The notes beneath the pieces were generated by a model. That model worked only from the letters and a program-made list of their open reading frames with translations. It was not told where the DNA came from and searched no databases. From Sphingopyxis alaskensis RB2256 (lineage in GTDB: Bacteria > Pseudomonadota > Alphaproteobacteria > Sphingomonadales > Sphingomonadaceae), in the NCBI RefSeq assembly GCF_000013985.1, contig NC_008048.1, forward strand, positions 1,240,001 through 1,304,000: a stretch of 64,000 nucleotides of DNA, given 5' to 3'. The position numbers were made by a program, and so were the translations under genes. Shown here piece after piece: positions 18,022 through 27,077 of the stretch (positions are counted from its first letter, which is position 1; each line of letters begins with the position of its first letter).

Positions 18022-19368
18022 ATGTCCGATTTCGACTTCGACCTGTTTGTCATCGGCGCCGGTTCGGGCGGCGTGCGCGCATCGCGCATCGCGGCGTCGC
18101 ACGGCGCGCGCGTCGCGGTGGCGGAGGAGCACCGGGTCGGCGGGACCTGCGTCATCCGCGGCTGCGTACCGAAGAAGCTGCTCGTCTATGGCGCGCATTT
18201 CGCCGAGGATCTGAAAGACGCGCGCAAGTTCGGCTGGGAGGTGCCCGACTGCCGCTTCGACTGGGACGTGCTACGCGACAATGTGCTCGCCGAGGTCGAC
18301 CGGCTCGAAGGCCTTTATGGGCAGACGCTCGATAACCACAAGGTCAGGGTCTTCAAGACCCGCGCCACCGTCGTCGCGCCGCAAACGGTGCGCCTTGCCG
18401 ACGGGCAGGAGCTGACCGCCGAGCGCATCCTGATCGCGACTGGCGGATGGCCGCATGTGCCGGATTTTCCGGGCAGCGAACACGCGATCACCTCGAATGA
18501 GGTTTTTCACCTCGAAACGCTGCCGAGGCGCGTCGTGATCGCGGGCGGAGGCTATATCGCCAATGAGTTCGCGGGCATTTTCAACGAATTCGGCAGCAAG
18601 GTCACGATCGTCAACCGCGGCGACACGATCCTGCGCGGCTATGACGAGCAGATCCGCGACCGGCTGCTCCAGATTTCGATGACCAAGGGCATCGATTTCA
18701 AGTTCAACGCGCCGTTCGAGAAGATCGAGAAAAACGACGACGGAACGTTGACGATCTATCTCGGCGGTTGCGAACCGATCGTTGCCGACGCGGTGCTGGT
18801 CGCGACCGGGCGCGTGCCCAACACCAAGGGGCTGGGTCTCGATGAGGTCGGAGTCGATCTCGACCCAACGGGTGCGATCAGGGTCGATGAGCACAACCAG
18901 TCGTCGGTGCCCAGCATCTATGGGGTCGGCGACGTCACCAACCGCATCCAGCTGACTCCGGTGGCGATCCGCGAGGGGCAGGCGTTTGCCGACTCGGTGT
19001 TCGGCGGCCATCCGACGGTGGTGGATTATGCCAATGTCCCGAGCGCGGTGTTCAGCCACCCGCCGATCGGCGCGGTCGGGATGACCGAGGCGGAGGCGCG
19101 CAACAAGCTTGGTTCGGTCCGCGTCTACACCAGCGATTTTCGCGCGATGAAAAATGTCCTCGCGGGACGCAACGAGCGCGCGCTCTACAAGATGATCGTC
19201 AATGCCGCGACCGACCAGGTCGTCGGGCTGCACATGATCGGCCCGGACGCGCCGGAGATACTTCAGGCGGCGGCCATCGCGGTGAAGGCGGGGCTGACCA
19301 AGGCCGATTTCGACGCGACGGTCGCGCTGCATCCGAGCATGGCCGAAGAGCTGGTGTTGTTGAAATAG
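18022..19368 (+). CDS. gor: Glutathione-disulfide reductase
   Basis: FAD/NADPH disulfide reductase of 448 residues that regenerates reduced glutathione. The FAD motif GAGSGGVRA is near 12-20, the redox pair is Cys43/Cys48 in GGTCVIRGCVPKK, the NADPH motif GGGYIANEFAG lies near 178, and HPSMAEELV at the C-terminus supplies the catalytic His-Glu of the partner subunit. The cysteine spacing and GCVPKK sequence point to glutathione reductase rather than lipoamide dehydrogenase, the latter being present at 45570. Confidence 0.94.
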   Translation: MSDFDFDLFVIGAGSGGVRASRIAASHGARVAVAEEHRVGGTCVIRGCVPKKLLVYGAHFAEDLKDARKFGWEVPDCRFDWDVLRDNVLAEVDRLEGLYGQTLDNHKVRVFKTRATVVAPQTVRLADGQELTAERILIATGGWPHVPDFPGSEHAITSNEVFHLETLPRRVVIAGGGYIANEFAGIFNEFGSKVTIVNRGDTILRGYDEQIRDRLLQISMTKGIDFKFNAPFEKIEKNDDGTLTIYLGGCEPIVADAVLVATGRVPNTKGLGLDEVGVDLDPTGAIRVDEHNQSSVPSIYGVGDVTNRIQLTPVAIREGQAFADSVFGGHPTVVDYANVPSAVFSHPPIGAVGMTEAEARNKLGSVRVYTSDFRAMKNVLAGRNERALYKMIVNAATDQVVGLHMIGPDAPEILQAAAIAVKAGLTKADFDATVALHPSMAEELVLLK

Positions 19369-19376
19369 TGTTACAA

Positions 19377-19404
19377 CGTCGCCCCCGCGCAGGCGGGGGC
19401 GACG
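19377..19404. repeat. Family A perfect palindrome between convergent genes
   Basis: CGTCGCCCCCGC-GCAG-GCGGGGGCGACG, a perfect 12-bp-arm hairpin in the 43-bp gap between gor (+) and the regulator (-). The same sequence, with a changed last base step, is found read in frame within pdhC at 44275. Confidence 0.85.
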
Positions 19405-19411
19405 CCAATCG

Positions 19412-20821
19412 TCATCCAATCCGGTACGGCACCACATCGCGCCGATCGGGATCGACCAAAATCGGCCGGTCGCTTGGCGGGAAGGCGCGCTGGTCGCAAT
19501 CGTCGCGCGGGCAGATGCGGCACGACAGGCCGATGCGCGTCGCGGCCTGGGGCGCGGCGACATCGACTCCGTCGGCATAGACAAAGTCGCCTGCATATTG
19601 CGCCTCGCACCCCAGTGCGACCGCGTAGCGACGAGGCGCGCGGGCATAGCTTCCCGACGGCTTCACCAAGCCCTTTGCCATCGACACATAGCGCAGGCCG
19701 TCGGGCGTCTCGGCGAGCTGGAACAGGATGCGATCGGGGATCGCGACCGCCTCATGGACGATCCACAAGGGACAGGCGCCGCCGAAACGCGCGAATTGCA
19801 ACCGCGTCGCGCTGTGGCGCTTGGTGATGTTGCCCGCCATGTCGACGCGGCAGAAGAACATGGGAATGCCGCGCGCGCCGGGGCGCTGGAGCGTCGAGAG
19901 GCGGTGGCACGCCTGCTCGAAACTCACGCCATATTCGAGCCGCAGCCGGTCGATGTCGTGGCGCACCGCCCGCGCGCTGGCGCGAAAGGGGGCATAGGGC
20001 ATGAGGACGGCGCCCGCGGCATAGTTGGCGAGGCCGACGTGGAGCAGTTGCCGCGCCGCCGCGGTGCGAAGCGGCGACGCTTCGACCACCGCCGCGATCT
20101 CGCGCGCCAGCGCCAGTGCGGCAAGCTGGTGCGCGAGCTGAAATCGGCGGCTTTCGGCAGGCTGTGACGGGTCGATCACCAAATGGCGCATCGTCGCGTC
20201 GAAATCGCGCAAGGCTTGGGTTTGCTGATAGACGATCGAGATGCCGAGCGCATCGCGCAGCCGGCGTTCGATCGTCTCGATCGCGGGGGAGGGGGCTTTG
20301 CCGCGCAATTGCTCCGCCAATGCCTCTGCCGCGCGGTCGATGCTGTCGACATAATTGCCCGCGTCGTGGAACCAGTCGCGCACTTCTTCCCACGGCAGGC
20401 GGCTGCCTTCGGCGATGCCGCCGGTCAGCGCCTCGTCGATGATCTGAAGCCGCTGCCCCGCACGGCGATAGGCGGCGTGGAGCGCAACGAACTGGTCGGC
20501 GAACTGCGGTTGTTGCAGCGCCGCGCGTTCGATCTGCTCGGGGGGCAGGGGCGCTGCGGCGAACAGCGGATCGGCGGCGGCTTCGCGGAGCGCTGCCGCG
20601 CGGCGGTCGCCGGCGTCGGCGGCGACTTCTTCCCATTCGAGCGGGAACAGCTTTTGCAGCCGGTCGAGAAGGGCGGGGGTCAGCGGGCGGTCGTCATGCT
20701 CGATCTGGCTGAGGTAGGAGGCCGAGATGCCGAGCTGGGCGGCGAAGTCGGACTGGCGGAGGTTGCGGGCTTCCCGAAGTTGGCGAAGTTGCCGCCCGGC
20801 GTAGAGTCGGTTTTGAACCAT
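19412..20821 (-). CDS. ScfR/PrpR-type XRE transcriptional regulator of short-chain acyl-CoA metabolism
   Basis: A 469-residue regulator: an N-terminal XRE helix-turn-helix (LRQSDFAAQLGISASYLSQIEHDDRPLTPALL, about 20-52), then a long region of the IrrE-like/DUF2083 type that senses acyl-CoAs in this family, ending in a cysteine-containing segment (CRICPRDDCDQ). Relatives such as PrpR, RamB and MccR control propionate, acetate or acyl-CoA genes. It is divergent from pccB across a gap that holds TTTGCAAA-type sites, so it probably governs the methylmalonyl-CoA genes and itself. Start is uncertain: ATG 20821 or ATG 20833, neither with a clear ribosome site. Confidence 0.88.
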   Translation of the reverse strand: MVQNRLYAGRQLRQLREARNLRQSDFAAQLGISASYLSQIEHDDRPLTPALLDRLQKLFPLEWEEVAADAGDRRAAALREAAADPLFAAAPLPPEQIERAALQQPQFADQFVALHAAYRRAGQRLQIIDEALTGGIAEGSRLPWEEVRDWFHDAGNYVDSIDRAAEALAEQLRGKAPSPAIETIERRLRDALGISIVYQQTQALRDFDATMRHLVIDPSQPAESRRFQLAHQLAALALAREIAAVVEASPLRTAAARQLLHVGLANYAAGAVLMPYAPFRASARAVRHDIDRLRLEYGVSFEQACHRLSTLQRPGARGIPMFFCRVDMAGNITKRHSATRLQFARFGGACPLWIVHEAVAIPDRILFQLAETPDGLRYVSMAKGLVKPSGSYARAPRRYAVALGCEAQYAGDFVYADGVDVAAPQAATRIGLSCRICPRDDCDQRAFPPSDRPILVDPDRRDVVPYRIG

Positions 20822-20835
20822 CGGTGGCAGCATAG

Positions 20836-20866
20836 TTTGCAAAGCATCGCTTTGCAACTTTGCAAA
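20836..20866. promoter_or_regulatory. Cluster of TTTGCAAA-type operator sites between the ScfR-type regulator and pccB
   Basis: TTTGCAAAG at 20836-20844, CTTTGCAA at 20850-20857 and CTTTGCAAA at 20858-20866, the last two in tandem. The sites lie 3-15 bp upstream of the regulator's start options and 65-95 bp upstream of pccB. RamB/PrpR-type regulators are known to bind TTTGCAAA-like motifs, so this is the likely operator for the adjacent regulator acting on both divergent units. Which promoter each site serves is not visible. Confidence 0.7.
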
Positions 20867-20930
20867 TTCGCATTTGCCTCTCGGCCTGTATCCGGGCAAG
20901 CGACATTCTGAAGTTCGTTGGGAGAGCCGC

Positions 20931-22462
<1,532 letters not shown>

Positions 22463-22472
22463 GGTGTAGATC

Positions 22473-22979
22473 ATGCGATGGATATTCTCTGGCAAGCTTA
22501 CAAAGCGGACGCTCGCAAGCCCTGCGAACGAAACCTGCTATCGTTTCGCGGCAAGCGTGGTGTTGCCTGCCGACGTTTCCGGCAGTCTCAGGAGTCTGCT
22601 CCAAAACGCGGAATCGTCAGTTGAGTTTATGCCAGTTTCCCATGTTGCATTTCTCATCAAAAATTGGGGTGAAAGCCATGCGAGCATTGGATCGTCGTTC
22701 GATCCTAATAAGCCAATTGCGTGGCTGCATTACGATGACCCACGCAAGAGCCTAAGCCTCGTTTGCGGCTTTCCGGAAAACCAGATGGCGGATTTCCGAA
22801 ATCTTTTGGACGAAGCGTTCTTCCGTGGTTTCCTTGTCTCGGCGTCTGTTTTGGGGAGTTTTTCCGCCGTCGCTAATAATCCCCATTCTAAACAGCCGAC
22901 ACAGGACGAGTTCGAGATCGGTCATCCCTGTCTCGCTGGCCCCGTCAAGATAGAACTTGGTTCGGAGAATGTGACGTGA
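22473..22979 (+). CDS. Hypothetical protein (168 aa) inserted in the propionyl-CoA operon
   Basis: I do not recognise this protein. It is soluble, with no signal peptide or membrane span, and reads as mixed alpha/beta (for example CYRFAASVVLPADVSGSLRSLL and LSLVCGFPENQMADFRNLLDEAFFRG). Its base composition is visibly lower in GC than the flanking genes and its codon use is looser, which suggests recent acquisition. It begins 10 bp after pccB and its TGA overlaps the GTG start of the epimerase gene (GTGA), so it is translated within the operon. Confidence 0.65.
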   Translation: MRWIFSGKLTKRTLASPANETCYRFAASVVLPADVSGSLRSLLQNAESSVEFMPVSHVAFLIKNWGESHASIGSSFDPNKPIAWLHYDDPRKSLSLVCGFPENQMADFRNLLDEAFFRGFLVSASVLGSFSAVANNPHSKQPTQDEFEIGHPCLAGPVKIELGSENVT

Positions 22980-23416
22980 AACTAGGCCGTCTCAACCATA
23001 TTGGCATTGCGACGCCGTCGATTGCCGACAGCATCGTCTTTTATCGCGACGTGATGGGCGCGACGAAGATACACGAGCCATTTGACCTGCCCGAGCAGGG
23101 GGTGAAGGTGTGTTTTGTCGATACGCCGGGTACCGATGGGGCGCTGAACGGGACGCAGATCGAGCTGATAGAGCCGTTGCCCGGCAACGCCTCGATCGCG
23201 GGGTTTCTGGAGAAGAATCCGGCGGGGGGGCAGCATCATGTTTGTTACGAAGTGCCCGACATTCATGCTGCGAAGGCCGAGTTCGAGGCGATGGGTAAGC
23301 GGGTGCTCGGCGAGCCGCGGATCGGGGCGCATGGGACGCTGATTTTCTTTCTGCACCCCAAGGATATGGGCGGGGTGTTGACCGAGATTATGGAGACGCC
23401 GAAGGGGGCGCACTGA
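22976..23416 (+). CDS. mce: Methylmalonyl-CoA epimerase
   Basis: Racemises (S)- and (R)-methylmalonyl-CoA so that the carboxylase product can enter the mutase. It is a 146-residue vicinal-oxygen-chelate protein: GRLNHIGIATPSI holds the first metal histidine (His8), GGQHHVCYEVPDI the second, and GGVLTEIMETPK the C-terminal glutamate ligand. Start is GTG 22976, overlapping the stop of the unknown 168-aa gene. It sits between the two enzymes it connects, pccB and the mutase. Confidence 0.95.
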   Translation: MKLGRLNHIGIATPSIADSIVFYRDVMGATKIHEPFDLPEQGVKVCFVDTPGTDGALNGTQIELIEPLPGNASIAGFLEKNPAGGQHHVCYEVPDIHAAKAEFEAMGKRVLGEPRIGAHGTLIFFLHPKDMGGVLTEIMETPKGAH

Positions 23417-23595
23417 TTGCTCCTCCCCCCTTGCGGGGGAGGAAAGTGGAGGTTGGGGACTTGTCCCCTACCGGAACTTGGAGAGGGGTTGGTTGGCGAG
23501 CCTGCGGCTCGCGACCCCTCTCCCAGCTACGACTAGGCGGCAAAGCCGCCAGGTCTTCGCATCCCTCCCCCGCAAGGGGGGAGGGAGTTAGGGAC
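23417..23595. repeat. Family C nested palindromic repeat between mce and the mutase gene
   Basis: A 180-bp element with outer arms TCCTCCCCCCTTGCGGGGG and CCCTCCCCCGCAAGGGGGGA, and an inner pair GGAGAGGGGTTG / CGACCCCTCTCC around the GCGAGCC-TGC-GGCTCGC hairpin. A further small hairpin GGCGG-CAAA-CCGCC lies near the right end. It separates the epimerase from the mutase inside the operon and would give a strongly folded mRNA segment. Confidence 0.85.
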
Positions 23596-23606
23596 TGACA
23601 CGAATT

Positions 23607-25754
23607 ATGAGCGACAAACCAACCATCGCCGACTGGCAGGCCGCCGCCGAGAAGGAAGTGAAGGGCAAGGACCTCACCTGGCACACGCCCGAGGGGATCG
23701 ACGTCAAGCCGCTCTATACGGCCGAGGACGTGCGCGAAGACCCCGGCCTGCCCGGCTTCGCGCCCTTCACGCGCGGGGTGCGCGCGTCGATGTATGCGGG
23801 GCGGCCGTGGACGATCCGGCAATATGCGGGGTTTTCGACCGCCGAGGAATCGAACGCCTTTTACCGCCGCAACCTCGCGGCGGGGCAGAAGGGGCTGTCG
23901 GTCGCCTTCGACCTCGCCACCCACCGCGGCTATGACAGCGACCATCCGCGCGTCGTCGGCGACGTCGGCAAGGCGGGGGTCGCGATCGACACGGTCGAGG
24001 ACATGAAGATCCTGTTCGACGGCATCCCGCTCGATCAGATGTCGGTCAGCATGACGATGAACGGGGCGGTGATCCCCATACTCGCCTTCTTCATCGTTGC
24101 GGGCGAGGAGCAGGGGGTCGATCGCAAATTGCTCGACGGGACGATCCAGAACGACATTCTGAAGGAGTTCATGGTCCGCAACACCTACATCTACCCGCCC
24201 GAACCGAGCATGCGGATCATCTCGGACATTTTCGGCTACACCAGCCGCGAGATGCCGAAGTTCAACAGCATCTCGATCTCCGGCTATCATATGCAGGAAG
24301 CCGGCGCGACGCAGGTGCAGGAGCTGGCCTTCACCATTGCCGACGGCGCCGAATATGTGCGCTACGGCGTCGCGTCGGGGCTCGACATCGACAAGTTTGC
24401 GGGGCGCCTGTCCTTCTTCTTCGCGATCGGCATGAACTTTTTCATGGAGATCGCCAAGCTGCGCGCAGCGCGCGTGCTGTGGCACCGGGTGATGACCAAC
24501 CTCGGCGCCAAGGACGAGCGCAGCAAGATGCTGCGCACCCACTGCCAGACGTCGGGCGTGTCGCTGACCGAGCAGGACCCCTATAACAATGTCATCCGGA
24601 CGACGATCGAGGCGATGGCGGCGATGCTCGGCGGGACGCAGAGCCTGCACACCAACGCGCTCGACGAAGCGATCGCGCTGCCGACCGATTTTTCGGCACG
24701 CATCGCGCGCAATACGCAGATCGTCATCCAGGAAGAAACGGGGATGACCAAGGTCGTCGATCCGCTTGGCGGCTCCTACTATGTCGAAGCGCTGACACAG
24801 GAACTGGTCGACAAGGCGTGGGAGATCATCGAGCGCGTCGAGAGGGAGGGCGGCATGGCCAAAGCCGTCGCCGCCGGCTGGCCCAAGGCGATGATCGAGG
24901 AAGCCGCCGCCGCCCGGCAGGCGCGCGTCGACCGCGGCGAAGACGTGATCGTCGGCGTGAACAAATATCGCCTCAAGGACGAGGATCTGCTCGAAACGCT
25001 GGAGGTCGACAACACCAAGGTCCGCGAAGCGCAGGTCGCGCGGATCAATCGCGTGAAGGCGAGCCGTGACGAGGCGGCGTGCCGGGCGGCGCTCGATGCG
25101 CTGCGGAGGGCGGCGGCGGCACCGCAATCGATCGAAACGAACCTGCTGGCGCACGCCGTTGAAGCCGCGCGTGCGCGTGCGACGCTGGGAGAAATCTCGT
25201 CGGCGATGGAGGAAAGCTTCCAGCGTTACGCCACCCAGCCGACCCCGGTGAAGGGCGTCTATGCCGCGCCTTATGCGGGCGACGACCGCTGGCAACAGGT
25301 GCTCGACGGGGTGAAGGCGGTCGAACGCCGGATGGGCCGCAAACCGAAGCTGCTCGTCGCCAAGATGGGGCAGGACGGGCACGACCGCGGCGCCAATGTC
25401 ATCGCCTCGGCGTTCGGCGACATGGGCTTTGACGTCGTGTCGGGACCGCTGTTCCAGACGCCCGAAGAGACGGTGGTGCTGGCGCTCGAAAACGAGGTCG
25501 ATGTCGTCGGCGCATCGAGCCTCGCGGCGGGTCACAAGACGCTTATCCCCGAACTTATCCACAAGCTGAAAGAAGCGGGGCGCGGCGACATCAAGGTGAT
25601 CGCGGGCGGGGTGATCCCGCCGCAGGATTATCAATATCTGCGCGACGCGGGGGTGCAGGGGATTTACGGCCCCGGCTCGAACGTCGTGGAATGCGCGGCC
25701 GATGTGCTGCGCTTGCTGGGGCATAATATGCCGCCGATTGGAGAAGCTGCGTGA
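23607..25754 (+). CDS. scpA: Methylmalonyl-CoA mutase
   Basis: Adenosylcobalamin enzyme of 715 residues that rearranges (R)-methylmalonyl-CoA to succinyl-CoA. The N-terminal TIM-barrel substrate domain includes [18 protein letters not shown] and [16 protein letters not shown]; the C-terminal B12 domain has the cobalt-ligand motif [16 protein letters not shown] near 590. Single-chain length and full active site fit the catalytic large subunit that works without a small subunit. The chaperone gene meaB is not in the window. ATG 23607 follows the family C repeat; the stop abuts the bioB upstream region. Confidence 0.97.
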   Translation: MSDKPTIADWQAAAEKEVKGKDLTWHTPEGIDVKPLYTAEDVREDPGLPGFAPFTRGVRASMYAGRPWTIRQYAGFSTAEESNAFYRRNLAAGQKGLSVAFDLATHRGYDSDHPRVVGDVGKAGVAIDTVEDMKILFDGIPLDQMSVSMTMNGAVIPILAFFIVAGEEQGVDRKLLDGTIQNDILKEFMVRNTYIYPPEPSMRIISDIFGYTSREMPKFNSISISGYHMQEAGATQVQELAFTIADGAEYVRYGVASGLDIDKFAGRLSFFFAIGMNFFMEIAKLRAARVLWHRVMTNLGAKDERSKMLRTHCQTSGVSLTEQDPYNNVIRTTIEAMAAMLGGTQSLHTNALDEAIALPTDFSARIARNTQIVIQEETGMTKVVDPLGGSYYVEALTQELVDKAWEIIERVEREGGMAKAVAAGWPKAMIEEAAAARQARVDRGEDVIVGVNKYRLKDEDLLETLEVDNTKVREAQVARINRVKASRDEAACRAALDALRRAAAAPQSIETNLLAHAVEAARARATLGEISSAMEESFQRYATQPTPVKGVYAAPYAGDDRWQQVLDGVKAVERRMGRKPKLLVAKMGQDGHDRGANVIASAFGDMGFDVVSGPLFQTPEETVVLALENEVDVVGASSLAAGHKTLIPELIHKLKEAGRGDIKVIAGGVIPPQDYQYLRDAGVQGIYGPGSNVVECAADVLRLLGHNMPPIGEAA

Positions 25755-25774
25755 CCAATGTGAATCTCTCTACC

Positions 25775-25857
25775 CCGCTCGTGTCGAGCGAAGTCGAGAC
25801 ACCCATCAACCGTAAGCCCAGCCCGAGGGGCATCTCGACTTCGCTCGATGCGAACGG
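25775..25857. repeat. Family B palindromic repeat in the bioB leader
   Basis: Inverted arms CCGCTCGTGTCGAGCGAAG.. at 25775 and ..CATCTCGACTTCGCTCGATG ending CGAACGG at 25857. It lies between the mutase stop and the bioB ribosome site. The open frame through it is in phase with bioB and would add 39 repeat-encoded residues if translation began at GTG 25751. Confidence 0.85.
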
Positions 25858-25867
25858 GGAAGGGGAG

Positions 25868-26857
25868 ATGCGCACCGACTGGACCCGCGAGGAAATCGCC
25901 GCCCTGTTCGACCTGCCGTTCGACGAACTGATGTGGGAGGCGCAAGGCGTCCACCGCCGCCATCACGCGCGCGGCGAAATCCAGCTCTGCACCCTGCTCA
26001 GCATCAAGACCGGCGGCTGCGTCGAGGATTGCGGCTATTGCTCGCAGTCGGCGCACGCCGACACCGGCCTGAAAGCGACCAAGCTGATGGACGTGCGCGC
26101 GGTGCTGCAAGCCGCGGCGCAGGCGAAGGATGCGGGGTCGAAGCGCTTCTGCATGGGCGCCGCGTGGCGCAACCCCAAGGACCGCGACATGCCCGCGATC
26201 GTCGAGATGATCGAAGGCGTGCGCGCGATGGGCATGGAAACCTGCATGACGCTGGGGATGCTGAGCAAGGAACAGGCGCAGGTGCTGGGCATGGCGGGGC
26301 TCGATTATTACAACCACAATATCGACACCTCGCCGGAACATTACGGCAATGTCATCACGACGCGGAGCTTTCAGGACCGTCTCGATACGCTGGAGGAAGT
26401 GCGCGCGGCGGGGATCAACGTGTGCAGCGGCGGCATCGTCGGCATGGGCGAGACGCGCGCCGACCGGGTGGGTTTCATCCACACGCTTGCGACCCTGCCC
26501 GAACATCCGGGCAGCGTACCGATCAACGCACTGGTGCCGGTGAAGGGGACCGTGCTCGGCGACATGCTGGCCGACACCCCGCTCGCCAAGATCGACGATA
26601 TCGAGTTCGTCCGCACCGTCGCGGTGGCGCGCATCACCATGCCGAAGTCGATGGTCCGCCTGTCGGCGGGCCGTGAAAGCATGTCGGAGGCGACGCAGGC
26701 GCTCTGCTTCATGGCGGGCGCGAACAGCATCTTCACCGGCGACAAGCTGCTGACGACCGCGAACGCGGGTGACAATGCCGACGCGGCGCTGTTCGCGAAG
26801 CTGGGGCTGCGGCCGATGGAGAGCGAAGAGCCGATGCGGATGGAGGCGGCGGAGTGA
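25868..26857 (+). CDS. bioB: Biotin synthase
   Basis: Radical-SAM enzyme of 329 residues that inserts sulfur into dethiobiotin. The 4Fe-4S cysteines are Cys51, Cys55 and Cys58 in [14 protein letters not shown]; later [11 protein letters not shown] and GGIVGMGE blocks and the 2Fe-2S ligands are typical. I choose ATG 25868 because GGGGAAGGGGAG precedes it. A GTG at 25751, overlapping the mutase stop, would prepend residues encoded by the family B repeat and is less likely. Having biotin synthesis in an operon with a biotin-dependent carboxylase makes metabolic sense; no other bio genes are here. Confidence 0.96.
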   Translation: MRTDWTREEIAALFDLPFDELMWEAQGVHRRHHARGEIQLCTLLSIKTGGCVEDCGYCSQSAHADTGLKATKLMDVRAVLQAAAQAKDAGSKRFCMGAAWRNPKDRDMPAIVEMIEGVRAMGMETCMTLGMLSKEQAQVLGMAGLDYYNHNIDTSPEHYGNVITTRSFQDRLDTLEEVRAAGINVCSGGIVGMGETRADRVGFIHTLATLPEHPGSVPINALVPVKGTVLGDMLADTPLAKIDDIEFVRTVAVARITMPKSMVRLSAGRESMSEATQALCFMAGANSIFTGDKLLTTANAGDNADAALFAKLGLRPMESEEPMRMEAAE

Positions 26858-26958
26858 AATATTGGCGGCCAGCCATCGTGACGTTGCTGATCGTCGCGCT
26901 TCTTTACTGGCTGATGTTCGCGTCGGGCATGTTCATGCACGGCGATCCGATTGAATGA
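26854..26958 (+). CDS. 34-residue membrane microprotein overlapping the bioB stop
   Basis: A short ORF starting GTG at 26854, overlapping the bioB TGA (GTGA), and ending at 26958. It encodes a basic start (VKYWRP), a single hydrophobic helix of about 20 residues ([20 protein letters not shown]) and a short polar tail. The coupled start and clean membrane profile support a real small protein. Function unknown; it could anchor or assist a neighbour in the operon. It was found by reading the gap, not by length-based gene calling, so confidence is moderate. Confidence 0.5.
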   Translation: MKYWRPAIVTLLIVALLYWLMFASGMFMHGDPIE

Positions 26959-26960
26959 TT

Positions 26961-27071
26961 CCCCTCCCGCTTGCGGGAGGGGTTAGGGGAGGGCCTGTTC
27001 CCTCTGTGGAAGTTTCGATCTTCGTTTGCGGACAGGCCCTCCCCCGGCCCCTCCCGCAAGCGGGAGGGGAG
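26961..27071. repeat. Family C palindromic repeat before pccA
   Basis: Outer arms CCCCTCCCGCTTGCGGGAGG and CCCCTCCCGCAAGCGGGAGG, inner arms GGGGAGGGCCTGT and ACAGGCCCTCCCCC. It fills nearly the whole gap between the microprotein and pccA. Its last bases (GGGGAG) serve as the only visible ribosome site for the GTG start of pccA at 27078. Confidence 0.85.
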
Positions 27072-27077
27072 TGAAGA

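Noticed and set aside
23388..25724. 778-codon leftward open frame opposite methylmalonyl-CoA mutase
   Set aside because: Mirror of a clear mutase gene; no recognisable domain; typical high-GC shadow.
25751..25867. GTG-started N-terminal extension of bioB
   Set aside because: The 39 added residues are encoded by a family B repeat, and a strong ribosome site precedes ATG 25868.
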